Shown piece after piece: positions 7,965-16,100 of a stretch of DNA of 22,437 nucleotides (position 1 is its first letter; the number at the start of each line of letters is the position of its first letter). The notes below the pieces were generated by a model. That model saw nothing but the letters and a program-made list of their open reading frames with translations, made no database searches and had not been told where the DNA came from. The DNA is taken from positions 1 through 22,437 of the forward strand of contig JAKUNX010000012.1 in the NCBI GenBank assembly GCA_022451835.1, read 5' to 3'. The DNA comes from Candidatus Poseidoniaceae archaeon (lineage in GTDB: Archaea > Thermoplasmatota > Poseidoniia > Poseidoniales > Poseidoniaceae). A program made the translations under genes and the position numbers.

Positions 7965-8711
7965 ATGATTATAGCTGAATCAACTGCTGTTTGGATGCTA
8001 ATAATTTTTGATGTAATTATTGGTTCAGTGTTAATTTATGGCTCCAAAACTCAACCTTTCCCCACCCCCTCAAACCGTTTTGGCACATTTATTTTGATAA
8101 TAGCAGGTTTACTATTTATGGGGCAATCAGCACCAAATCCAACAAGTCTTGAGGCACATTTGGGTATATTATCGGTAGTGGGGGCATTCGGATTAGTTAC
8201 CGGAATACATCATATGTTGAACACTAGAAGAGAAGTTCTAGTGGCTCCAATGGCTGGATTCATGTTCTGCGTTGGTGTTACTGGATTAATAACTCAAACA
8301 TGGGATGAATTGACTCAGTTTGAGCATTGGGCCGGTTTCTTGGCATTGGTAGTTCTTGCTGGAGGTCAAACATGGCTGGTATTTAGGGGGCTGTTGATTG
8401 GTCGTTTACCTCTTGCTTGGAGTCAAGCGGGAATGGTCGCACTTCATCGTGGCCAGTTACACGGCCCTCACGGCGCAATCGAGTGCTTTGAGAAAGCCTG
8501 GGATGGCGATGAGGAACACCTTAACCCAATGGCTTATTCAGCACTATACAAAATCAATTTGTTTGTCGAGGATTTAGAGAGAGCAGCTCATTGGAATGAA
8601 TTATTTTTGGAATCTGGTGGAAAGAATTCTGTTGCGCCAGAATGGTTGGAAGCAATTGAGGAATGCTTAGTTGCGATGGGATACAATCCTATAGATTCTG
8701 AAAGCGAATGA
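7965..8711 (+). CDS. Five-pass membrane protein with a cytoplasmic TPR-like tail
   Basis: 248 residues, starting at ATG 7965. Hydrophobic segments at about 8-26, 40-56, 66-84, 92-111 and 122-145 predict five membrane helices. The remaining 100 residues are soluble and helical, with a TPR-like pattern: AWSQAGMVALHRGQL then A-x-x-CFEKAWDGDEEHLNP and AYSALYKINLFVEDLERAAHW. I do not recognise a named family. The tail suggests a protein-interaction role at the inner face of the membrane. It follows rlmH by 45 nt and precedes another small membrane protein by 85 nt, so it may be co-transcribed with rlmH. Confidence 0.7.
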   Translation: MIIAESTAVWMLIIFDVIIGSVLIYGSKTQPFPTPSNRFGTFILIIAGLLFMGQSAPNPTSLEAHLGILSVVGAFGLVTGIHHMLNTRREVLVAPMAGFMFCVGVTGLITQTWDELTQFEHWAGFLALVVLAGGQTWLVFRGLLIGRLPLAWSQAGMVALHRGQLHGPHGAIECFEKAWDGDEEHLNPMAYSALYKINLFVEDLERAAHWNELFLESGGKNSVAPEWLEAIEECLVAMGYNPIDSESE

Positions 8712-8719
8712 ATCTTTTA

Positions 8720-8745
8720 CGGTAAAAAAAGCATTTTTATTGCCG
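8720..8745 (+). terminator. Possible weak hairpin/T-run terminator after the five-pass membrane protein
   Basis: Just after the stop codon, CGGTAAAAA faces TTTTTA-TTG-CCG, forming an imperfect, mostly A-T stem with a 5-nt loop and a run of five T (8734-8738). Archaeal termination often needs only a T-run, so this may end the upstream transcript. The stem is weak and the call is tentative. Confidence 0.25.
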
Positions 8746-8754
8746 AAAAAGAGC

Positions 8755-8795
8755 AAAATATACAACCTTTTATCTACTTAGAAGTAGATAATATA
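8755..8795 (+). promoter_or_regulatory. Promoter with a perfect 20-bp palindrome before the two-pass membrane gene
   Basis: A TATA-like AAAATATAC (8755-8763) or CTTTTATC (about 8767-8774) precedes the ATG at 8797. Between them and the start lies TATCTACTTAGAAGTAGATA (8771-8790), two perfect 9-bp arms around an AG centre. It occupies about -26 to -7 relative to the start codon, where a bound repressor would block TBP/TFB or RNA polymerase. This is the strongest operator candidate in the window. Confidence 0.5.
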
Positions 8796-8796
8796 C

Positions 8797-9111
8797 ATGA
8801 GGATAAACATGAGGGCTGAAAAGCGTTGGCGTATTTCACCATTTATGCTTTCAATACTTGCTATATGGTTTATTGCTAATTTAATCTCTCAATTTGTCTT
8901 TATTTCATTGCATGGTAGCCCCTATGATGGAATTGCCATGCTTTCATCTCTTGGCTGGGTTTACTATGTGGTAATTGCTGTTGAATTATTGCTTTGGGTT
9001 TGGTTTTTTGGCTATTTAATTTTCAAAACCCTCAAACATATTTCTCAAAACGACTCTTCAAATGAAATTGGTAAACTTACAACTACTCCAAAATCATCTT
9101 TTTCAACATAA
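8797..9111 (+). CDS. Small two-pass membrane protein, unknown function
   Basis: 104 residues with a basic N-terminus (MRINMRAEKRWR) and two strong hydrophobic segments, about 17-37 and 50-77, rich in Trp, Phe and Tyr; the C-terminal 25 residues are polar and Ser/Thr-rich. Positive-inside bias places the N-terminus in the cytoplasm. No family recognised. A second ATG at 8809 could be used. It has its own promoter region containing a 20-bp perfect palindrome, so unlike its neighbours it may be individually regulated. Confidence 0.65.
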   Translation: MRINMRAEKRWRISPFMLSILAIWFIANLISQFVFISLHGSPYDGIAMLSSLGWVYYVVIAVELLLWVWFFGYLIFKTLKHISQNDSSNEIGKLTTTPKSSFST

Positions 9112-9145
9112 ATTAAACGATGAATTCAAGACCCTTCTCGTAAAA

Positions 9146-9159
9146 AGACACTTGTGTCT
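9146..9159 (+). promoter_or_regulatory. 14-bp palindrome at the start of the DUF2203 gene
   Basis: AGACAC-TT-GTGTCT, two perfect 6-bp arms, ends 3 nt before the ATG at 9163 and covers the alternative GTG start at 9154. It could be an operator or a small mRNA hairpin over the start site, but arms this short arise by chance at about this frequency in 22 kb. Confidence 0.2.
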
Positions 9160-9162
9160 GAT

Positions 9163-9639
9163 ATGTCTGAAGTACCAATTTATTCTGGGCGTCCAATGGA
9201 AATTGCTGATTTGTTAAATTTTGAGCAAGCGATTGATGAAATTCCCAACGGTGCAAAAGTAGTCACAATTGAAGAGGCAAGAGATAGTTTACCAGTGGCT
9301 AAAAAATTGCTAATCAAGTTGCAATCAATTAGTGATAATGCAGCAGATCTAACTGAAGAACTTGATATAATTTTGGAAAGTTATGACTCCAATCATGATC
9401 ATGTTACAGAGTTAGCAGATTACTTGGCGATGATGATTCATTCTTGGCATCAAGTAGTCGATGAGATGCAGAAAACTGGTACTAGGATGGCTTGTTTAGA
9501 TCCGGGAAGATTGGAGTGGTATGGTGTAGTTGACGAGCAATTAGTACTTTACTCGTGGACTCAAGGCGAAGAAGATATTGAGTGGTATCATGAAATAAAT
9601 TCGAGTTTCTTCTCCCGCAAACCACTCATAGAAGCATGA
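9163..9639 (+). CDS. DUF2203 family protein
   Basis: 158 residues from ATG 9163 (GTG at 9154 is an alternative adding three residues). The order of elements matches DUF2203: an N-terminal VTIEEARDSLPVAKKLLIKL helix, a central helical region, then ACLDPGRLEWYGVVDEQLVLY, SWTQGEEDIEWYHE and a closing FFSRKPL, corresponding to the family's 'KDLD.GLvDFp...g..v.LCW..GE..i.yWHe...GfagR.pl'. The biochemical function of DUF2203 is not established. It is usually a small soluble protein of this size. It sits in a rightward gene run, 51 nt after a membrane protein and 26 nt before the cobalamin adenosyltransferase. Confidence 0.75.
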   Translation: MSEVPIYSGRPMEIADLLNFEQAIDEIPNGAKVVTIEEARDSLPVAKKLLIKLQSISDNAADLTEELDIILESYDSNHDHVTELADYLAMMIHSWHQVVDEMQKTGTRMACLDPGRLEWYGVVDEQLVLYSWTQGEEDIEWYHEINSSFFSRKPLIEA

Positions 9640-9665
9640 TTTAGGCCTATACAGGCGGAGTTAAC

Positions 9666-10364
9666 ATGGTTCGAATAAATCGAGTGTATACCGGGTCAGG
9701 CGACGAAGGTTCCTCATCATTTGTTGATGGATCAAGACATAGAAAATCTCATCCAAGATTTACAGCAGTTGGGACTTGTGATGAACTCAATTCTATTGTT
9801 GGAATAATTCGAAGAGAATGTGCAGATTTACCTAATCATGCAGATGGAGGCAGTAGTGCAAGCATCTCTAGAATCCAGAAAATTTCAGAGGTAGCCTTAG
9901 ATAGGATTCAAAACGAATTGTTTGATTTAGGTGCTGAATTAGCATGTAAACCAAGTGAGTTACCAGAATATATGCAGTTAATCAGTGAGCAACAATGCGA
10001 TTTACTGACCGATGAAATGGATGCTTGGATAGAACAATTAGATCCGTTGACTAGCTTTATTCTTCCTTCCGGCTCAGGCCCTGAGCCAATTATTCATCAT
10101 GCAAGAACTGTAACGAGAAGATTAGAAAGATGCCTAATTGTTATTGAGGATGAAACCGGTAAAGGAGCAATTAGGGATGAGGCAAGAATATACATTAATC
10201 GTTTATCAGATTGGTTTTTCGTTTTCGCTCGTTGGGTCACAAAAAACCTTGGTGCGAAAGAAACTCTTTGGACGCCACTAGCAAAACGGCAAGAATCTAC
10301 TAGCGTATCTGCAATGATAAGGAAATTTCATTCCAACGAGCAGGACTTTGAAGACTTAGAATAA
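9666..10364 (+). CDS. pduO: Cob(I)alamin adenosyltransferase, PduO/MMAB type
   Basis: Transfers the 5'-deoxyadenosyl group of ATP to cob(I)alamin, making adenosylcobalamin, typically for methylmalonyl-CoA mutase. Family motifs are in order: RVYTGSGDEGSSSFVDGSRHRK at the N-terminus (the ATP-binding T-x-x-GD-x-G loop), RFTAVGTCDELNSIVG (31-46), FDLGAELA, FILPSGSG, HHARTVTRRLERCLI (the conserved R-x3-RRxER helix) and YINRLSDWFFVFARW near the end. At 232 residues it is slightly longer than typical, through a Ser-rich insert near residues 60-70 and a short tail. A Shine-Dalgarno-like GGCGGAG lies 6 nt before the ATG. The 3' end overlaps the convergent Nudix gene by 9 nt. No mutase gene is in the window. 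Confidence 0.92.
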   Translation: MVRINRVYTGSGDEGSSSFVDGSRHRKSHPRFTAVGTCDELNSIVGIIRRECADLPNHADGGSSASISRIQKISEVALDRIQNELFDLGAELACKPSELPEYMQLISEQQCDLLTDEMDAWIEQLDPLTSFILPSGSGPEPIIHHARTVTRRLERCLIVIEDETGKGAIRDEARIYINRLSDWFFVFARWVTKNLGAKETLWTPLAKRQESTSVSAMIRKFHSNEQDFEDLE

Positions 10365-10766
10365 TCCATTTTTCTCAGCGTGTATTTTTGCCTTTGAAAT
10401 AATCGTTCGAGTCTCTTCATGAGTGACCATTTCGATTGCTAAATCCCAGTCAAGCCACATATAGTCCCTATGTTCATTAGATAAAGTGATACTAATTTTT
10501 TCAGTAGTAGCTAGATACCAAATTACCTGTTTGTTGGTTTTTTTCCCTTTGCGTTTGAAACTGTAAGTGGTTTTTTCTTCAAAACCATGAATAAATTCTA
10601 TCTCGGTTATTCCAGTTTCTTCACCCAATTCACGTTCTGCAGTAATCTGATAATTTCCATCTCCTTCCTCTACGTGGCCTTTTGGGAGGTCCCAATGGCC
10701 CTGCGGATATTGTAAAAGTAGAACTGTTCCATAATTGACTAGAACTACTCCACAAGATGTTTCCAT
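10356..10766 (-). CDS. Nudix hydrolase, diadenosine-tetraphosphatase (Ap4A hydrolase)-like
   Basis: 136 residues, the usual size for a single-domain Nudix enzyme. Strand pattern and residues SCGVVLVNYG, LLLQYPQGHWDLPKGHVEEG and VIWYLATTE resemble asymmetric bis(5'-nucleosyl)-tetraphosphatases of the human NUDT2 type. The Nudix box is GHVEEGDGNYQITAERELGEETGI at 30-53: the catalytic helix RELGEETGI is intact (E46, E49, E50), but the Glu at box position 7 is Asp and there is one extra residue between it and the RE pair, so it does not fit GX5EX7REUXEEXGU exactly. Activity is still likely because the metal-binding glutamates are kept; the substrate is unproven. It is convergent with, and overlaps by 9 nt, the adenosyltransferase gene. 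Confidence 0.85.
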   Translation of the reverse strand: METSCGVVLVNYGTVLLLQYPQGHWDLPKGHVEEGDGNYQITAERELGEETGITEIEFIHGFEEKTTYSFKRKGKKTNKQVIWYLATTEKISITLSNEHRDYMWLDWDLAIEMVTHEETRTIISKAKIHAEKNGLF

Positions 10767-10935
10767 GGTATACGCAAAAAGTGATTGGTCAAGTTTTTTG
10801 TCCTAGAATATTATGTAATATGTTATATTCTAAATTAGGGTGGAACATTTGGATAATTTCTACTCGATATTCGAAATCATAAGTATTAATTTGCACTTCA
10901 TTAGCAGTTAAATATTAGTGATTTGTGGAATAGTT
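10767..10935. promoter_or_regulatory. Divergent promoter region with nested inverted repeats
   Basis: The gap between the Nudix gene and the rightward methyltransferase-like gene. A TATA-like TTAAATAT at 10908-10915 is centred 24 nt before the ATG at 10936, fitting a leaderless transcript. At 10804-10832 lies TAGAATAT-13 nt-ATATTCTA (8-bp perfect arms), and inside it an overlapping ATATTA-TG-TAATAT (10808-10821). This AT-only structure could be an operator shared by both genes. A promoter for the Nudix gene should lie near 10790-10800 but no clear TATA box is visible there. Confidence 0.4.
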
Positions 10936-11508
10936 ATGACCTCTTTTTTTACTTCACTTAAAGAGAAAATTTTTGGCAAAAAAGATACTAATGCTGAGCG
11001 ATTGGTGTCAGTAACCAAACTAGCTCCGAAAATTTTTGAAGAGCCAGGAAAGTTGCTATACGTCGGAGCAAGACAAGATCGTATGGACTTTGGTAACGAG
11101 TTGAAAGCTGCGGGCCATGAATTTACTATCCTGGAAATATTTGAACCAAATGTAAAACATTTGATAGAAGTTTGTCCTTGGGCAACTGTAATCCATGGAG
11201 ATGTTCGTAACTTAGAAAATTTTTCAGAGGACGAATTTGATTATGCATTTTGGTGGCACGGCCCTGAACATATCAAAGAAGAAGAACTTGCTGACGCAGT
11301 GCAAGGATTGGAGAAGATAACCAAAAAAATAGTTGTTTTAGGTTGCCCATGGGGAGTTTACCCTCAACATCATCTACACGGTAACCCCCACGAAGAACAT
11401 GAAGCATCTTTATACCCACATCATTTTGAAAAGATGGGCTATGATGTTGAAGCAATCGGAACTATTGACAAACCGGGTTCAAATTTAACCGCTGTCAAAC
11501 ATTTTTGA
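10936..11508 (+). CDS. SAM-methyltransferase-fold protein, substrate unknown
   Basis: 190 residues from ATG 10936; a GTG at 10918 in the same frame would add six residues but lies on top of the predicted TATA element, so the ATG is preferred. A class I methyltransferase-like core is suggested by KLLYVGARQDRMDFGNEL (motif I in a variant form, G-A-R instead of G-x-G), FTILEIFEPN ending in an acidic residue, VIHGDVRNL, and FDYAFWWHGPEHIKEEEL (motif IV region). The tail contains a His-rich stretch (PQHHLHGNPHEEHEASLYPHHF), unusual and possibly metal-binding. The variant motif I leaves catalytic methyl transfer uncertain. It is 38 nt upstream of the DHH gene and probably co-transcribed with it. 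Confidence 0.6.
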   Translation: MTSFFTSLKEKIFGKKDTNAERLVSVTKLAPKIFEEPGKLLYVGARQDRMDFGNELKAAGHEFTILEIFEPNVKHLIEVCPWATVIHGDVRNLENFSEDEFDYAFWWHGPEHIKEEELADAVQGLEKITKKIVVLGCPWGVYPQHHLHGNPHEEHEASLYPHHFEKMGYDVEAIGTIDKPGSNLTAVKHF

Positions 11509-11546
11509 TACGGAAGTTATACAGCCTAATTTCTTGAGGTAGGTTT

Positions 11547-12524
11547 GTGAGTGCACCAAAAATCCCCAACTTCACACGAGTTGTTGCAGATTCAGATTTT
11601 GATGGATTATGTGGCGCAGCAATTTTGAAAAAATTTAATCCCGATGCAGAAATAATATTTTCACATGCTGCTCTGATTAGAAATGGGGCTATGGATAATC
11701 AGATAGATAAGAATACAGTGATTGTTGATCTACCTTTTCACCAAAATTGTGGGTGGTATCTTGACCACCACCAAACCAATAAACCATCGAACGAGGAATT
11801 AATTGAATTTGAGCAAAATGGCGGCGTGATTGATTGGCAACCTACTCCTTCAGCAGCTAGATTGGCATATGAACGGATAAAAGACCATACAGATTTAACA
11901 AATTTTGTTGATCTCATGCCCTTTGTTGATGCTTTAGATTCAGGTGGGATAACATTGCAAGAATTGCTTGATGATGGAGATTTAATGTGTTTCAGTAGAA
12001 CATTGTCACAGGTTGAAAGCGAATATATGCAGCTGATTGTAGATTTGATGGCAACTGGTTCAAAGATGAAAGAAATTTTACAACTTCCTGAAGTAGTAAC
12101 GAGATTAAAGTTTCAAAAAGAGAATAGAAAGAAATTACAAGATGTTGTTTTGGCAAATACTGAAATTGTTGACAGATTAGCTATTTGTAATTTGCAAGAT
12201 ACAGGATTTTTTTCCAATGGTTATCTAGTGACTGCAACAGTAGTGGATAAAGCGGATGCCTGTTGTATTATTCACGGTTATAGTGACGGTGAACTTGATG
12301 ATCCTAATAGACCCCCGCTGTCCGCAAGTTTCTACGCAAATTCCTTCATTGAACATGGTCAAGGCCGTTATGATTTGTCTCGTTTAGCGACAAGGTTTGA
12401 CCCAAGTGGCGGAGGTCATATGAATGCCTGTGGCTGCAGGATTCAAGAACCTGGTTTAGAACATAATCTTGCCGAGTGGATCAAAATGTGGCAACAGCGA
12501 GAAATTGTGCTTATTGTTGATTAG
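11547..12524 (+). CDS. DHH-family phosphoesterase
   Basis: 325 residues with the DHH superfamily architecture. The N-terminal domain has ADSDFDGLCGAAIL (D15, D17, D19), IVDLPF (D61) and YLDHHQTNKP (D73-H74-H75), the metal-binding set of DHH phosphoesterases (RecJ/NrnA/GdpP-type). The C-terminal DHHA1-like domain ends with SGGGHMNACGCRI, the usual substrate-binding GGGH motif. Such proteins hydrolyse short oligonucleotides, pAp or cyclic dinucleotides; which applies here cannot be read from sequence. The start is GTG at 11547, with GAGGT (11536-11540) 6 nt upstream as Shine-Dalgarno. It ends overlapping the convergent membrane gene by 4 nt. Confidence 0.88.
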   Translation: MSAPKIPNFTRVVADSDFDGLCGAAILKKFNPDAEIIFSHAALIRNGAMDNQIDKNTVIVDLPFHQNCGWYLDHHQTNKPSNEELIEFEQNGGVIDWQPTPSAARLAYERIKDHTDLTNFVDLMPFVDALDSGGITLQELLDDGDLMCFSRTLSQVESEYMQLIVDLMATGSKMKEILQLPEVVTRLKFQKENRKKLQDVVLANTEIVDRLAICNLQDTGFFSNGYLVTATVVDKADACCIIHGYSDGELDDPNRPPLSASFYANSFIEHGQGRYDLSRLATRFDPSGGGHMNACGCRIQEPGLEHNLAEWIKMWQQREIVLIVD

Positions 12525-12988
12525 ATGACGGAAAAGATGTATAAAAATCCCAGAAAAGCGTGAATAAAAATCAGAGCCATAATGAAATCAGCTGCTCTAC
12601 CATGTTTGGTTTTCTCAGCCGCAAAACTTTTGCCAGCCAATCGATTTTCTTTGGCCTTCTTACCAAACCTAACCATAATGAACAACAGAATTAACCCCAA
12701 AGGTCCAATGAAACCGTGTAGATTTGTCGGCCATATCTCAGCAAAGATATCTTGTTCACTGCGCCATCCAGCAATCATTCTTCCTAAAAATGCAATTCCC
12801 ACAATAACAAACCCAGACCATAGTATGAACTCGCCATATTTTTCATGATTCATCAAGGCTTTTTTACGCTCATCGCCTTTCAATGTCTTGCTTTTTTTAC
12901 GCCAAGAGTATTGTTTCCACATCCAAATTATCAGTGCACTAGCTAAAATTGGATGGGCTAGCAAGGCGATAGTTCGAATATAATCCAT
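12521..12988 (-). CDS. Four-helix membrane protein with conserved histidines, DUF4079-like
   Basis: 155 residues from ATG 12988 (a TTG four codons upstream, at 13000, is an alternative). Four hydrophobic segments lie at about 5-24, 54-73, 90-107 and 133-154. Histidines sit at or near helix ends: AHPI (H12), NHEKYGE (H48), NLHGFIG (H91), KHGRA (H129) and FIHAFLGF (H143). This arrangement resembles the DUF4079 / cytochrome b561-like four-helix group, where paired histidines bind heme. Heme binding is inference. The family is best known from cyanobacteria and plastids, so its presence here is notable if confirmed. It is convergent with the DHH gene (4-nt overlap) and has its own upstream region with an inverted repeat. 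Confidence 0.6.
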   Translation of the reverse strand: MDYIRTIALLAHPILASALIIWMWKQYSWRKKSKTLKGDERKKALMNHEKYGEFILWSGFVIVGIAFLGRMIAGWRSEQDIFAEIWPTNLHGFIGPLGLILLFIMVRFGKKAKENRLAGKSFAAEKTKHGRAADFIMALIFIHAFLGFLYIFSVI

Positions 12989-13009
12989 GGGCTCAGTCAA
13001 TATGCTCCA

Positions 13010-13032
13010 AGTGTTCTTTATTGATGAACACT
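13010..13032 (-). promoter_or_regulatory. Inverted repeat in the promoter of the DUF4079-like gene
   Basis: AGTGTTC-9 nt-GAACACT has perfect 7-bp arms and lies 22-44 nt before the ATG at 12988. The A-rich loop (ATCAATAAA on the minus strand) is the best TATA-like candidate for this gene, so a dimeric regulator bound to the arms would straddle the TATA box. Confidence 0.35.
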
Positions 13033-13118
13033 AGTGATAAAAATACACTTTCCAAGACGATTTAACAAATTTTGTTTCCGGTTAATTGAATAGCGACCTA
13101 CTAGGCGGCTATTATGTA

Positions 13119-13126
13119 GGAGGTGA
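13119..13126 (+). promoter_or_regulatory. Strong Shine-Dalgarno overlapping the annotated start of the PIN giant
   Basis: GGAGGTGA, complementary to the archaeal 16S rRNA 3' end, covers the GTG codon at 13123 itself, so it cannot serve that codon at normal spacing. A CTG at 13132 lies 5 nt downstream in frame. An in-frame ATG at 13114 is followed at once by TAG. The next in-frame ATG is at 13237. This site decides the start, but does not settle it. Confidence 0.45.
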
Positions 13127-16100
13127 CTAGTCTGCAAGAAGAGCACATTGCAAAATGTTTGGATATTGCATTCAAGTCAAATATTCCTAAGCAACAACGT
13201 AAGGCAAAAGTTGCTAAGTCAGCTGATTGGTTGATTATGGATAAAAAGTGGCGTAGCATACTTACTTTAGCGTTAGATGAAACAGAAATACCAGGTGATG
13301 ACGAGGACACAAACTCTCCTAGGAATAATCGTATGATGCGTCGTAGAGGTAGAGGGAGTTCGCCCAAATCTGCCATTGATTGGTTGCCAGATAATGACGC
13401 TATTTCATCTGATGAATCAGAGTCTGATGCTTTTAGATTAGCAGTTTTATTAATCAACAAACAATTAAAGCGCGGAGAATGGAATGAGGATTTAACCGCT
13501 CTTGAAAATTCAATTAGAGAAAATTGTCTTAGTAATGGAGTAGACCCAGTTTGGCAAACACTTGGACAAAAAACAGCACTTTTAGCTCAATTTGTTGTGT
13601 TCCCAACCGCTAAGAAAAAATCAAAATCAACCAAAAAAATCGATATTTCTATTGGACGTATCGATGTATTCAATCATCAAGAGTTGGCTGATGCAATAGA
13701 AAAATTGTCCCCACTTTGTACTGATGCTAATCAACAAATTGCGATACAAAAAGTTCTATCTCAAATTTCTGCTAAGCGAACTTTGGAAGTGAGTAAAGAT
13801 TTGCTAAAATTAACCGGTAATGCATCTATAATTTCAGTGATATTGGCAATTGCAAGCGATAATGATGCTGAAGGCTCTATTAAGCAATTAGCTAAGAAAA
13901 ACAAAGCACTTGCCGATGAATTTGAAGACTTAACCAGTTTGATGAAAGGTGAGATAAATGATTGGAAATCGAGTACTTCGGCTGATGATAATGGCTTAGC
14001 AAAAGCACGATTAAGATATGCTTGGTTAAATTTTCCTGAATCGGTTAGCGACCTTTCGCCAGAAGAAATCGCTAATGGCATTGAGATACTCGAAGCAATA
14101 CCTAATTCACAAACTCAATTACACAATCTCAGGTGGTTATATCTTTCAGCACTTGCTAAATCAGGCAAAGGCCAAGAAGCCGCAGATTTATTGATCTCAA
14201 ATACATTAGATCATTCCATAGAAATTGAGAAATTATATGATCTAGTTTGTACATTATCTATTGAAGAAGTCGAGTATTGGTTAATTGACCAATTACAGTC
14301 TTTAGATGAGGGAGCACTGCAGTATATCGCCAATCATCAGAAAACCTCTCTAAATTTAAAAAATGAATGTTTCAAGTTGATACAAGATATTGGCGGAGAG
14401 GGTTGGGAAGAATCTTCAATCCAAGCAGTAGAAATATTTGCTCAAAAATTAGAATTGAGAAGGTTGAGTAAAATTCTTTCTAGTAATGATTTGTCACCGA
14501 TTTCACATCCATATGAAGCGTTGTTGTCATATCACATATTGGCAACAAATAGTGAGCAAGATTTGTGGGAAAAGTTTGTCGAAATTAGACGATTGGCACT
14601 TACTTCAATTCATAGTACTGAGCCCCCGCATTATCTCTCACCAATGTCTCAGAGCCTAATCATGTTGATGGAAGGCAACAAAGCGGACGATGAACCATTT
14701 ACTGTATTGCCGAAAAAAGCCTACCAAGCACTTAAACAAGCAAGAAATGCTCTCAAACAGGGCGGTACTGGTATTGCATCTCGCACTCATATAGAACATC
14801 TTCAAAGCAGTGTTGAGAAAGCTAAATTTTCAAGCCTAGAGAAAAACCTCTTTTCAGTCTTAATTTCAACATTAAAATTGAATCAGGCCACAATTTCATT
14901 ACAACACGGCGAAGCAGATGATGAAATTTTTAACACATTAAATCAATTAGTAGTTGGTTCAGAAATCCCAACAAGATTAATCCGTTCAATCAAACAGTTG
15001 GTTTTCGAACATGATATCGGATTAGAAAAACTTGTCACATGGTATCAGCAAAACAATCCATTATCGCCTTGGCATACCTTGTCAAGAGCAGCATTATTTG
15101 CACAAAACAATGATGAGTTAAATGCTGCAAGAGAATACCGTAGAGTCGCAGAGAGTGGAGAGTTTGATTTTGAACAATCTATGGTTCTCTATCGCAAATC
15201 AATTATTCATCTTGCACATGCTGAACAATGGAGTGAAGCAGTGGATTTGTTGGACAACCAGCCTGCGCTTAGAACTGCAATCACCAAACGCTTCCAATTA
15301 TACTTGAGAGTCTCATTTACCGCCAGCAATCAAAAAACTAACGAAGCAACTCAATTGCTGAAGGATTTTGTAAGGCGTTCTAAACAATTAGAAGAAGAAA
15401 ACTTAGAAGGAGAAATGGTTCAAAAAACGATTACTTTCTTTGCTGAAGATGAATTAGAGAGTCTACGAAATTATCCGTTTGAGCATTCAAGAGAATTGCC
15501 ATCAGAGCCATTTTCCGGTCGTGTTACTGCTGCACTTAATTCGGTTCAAAGAAACAAACGTCGGACAAGACACGGCTTCGATAGTAGATTTCGTAATGAA
15601 ATGCTTCAGAGCCAGCCCTCGATCATGGCTTTGTATGACATTGCTCGAGATTCTGCTGACAAAAACCCTATTGAGGGTTTGATGTATTTGGAGCGAGCAC
15701 AAAACTCAGGTAAGTTCACGACATCAGAAATGAAACGATTGTATGATGCGGAGAGAAGTTTGTTTGCAACTCACAAAAAAGAAATCCCAAATTCATCACG
15801 GCGATATTTGAAAAATCTAGCATTACCTCCTTTAATTATTGTCGATACCAATATCTTGGTTGACGCATTAGTTGATAAAATCGCTCACAATCTAGAATTG
15901 GCAAGTGAAACTAGCCTCGATTCTTTTGAGCATGACAATTTCCACAAAGTATTACTCAGTCGTGCTGATGCTGGTAGAATTAATCTATGGCTACCGTCAA
16001 TAGTTAAGCATGAAATAATCGAATTAAGCAAGCGACATAATAAATTGAAGGCCAAATTCCAATCTTCTCTAGTCAAGCCTGAAATTTTAGATTCCGTATT

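Noticed and set aside
13101..13460. 119-codon open frame on the minus strand at the start of the PIN giant
   Set aside because: Antisense to the coding frame of a well-supported large gene; no promoter or family features.
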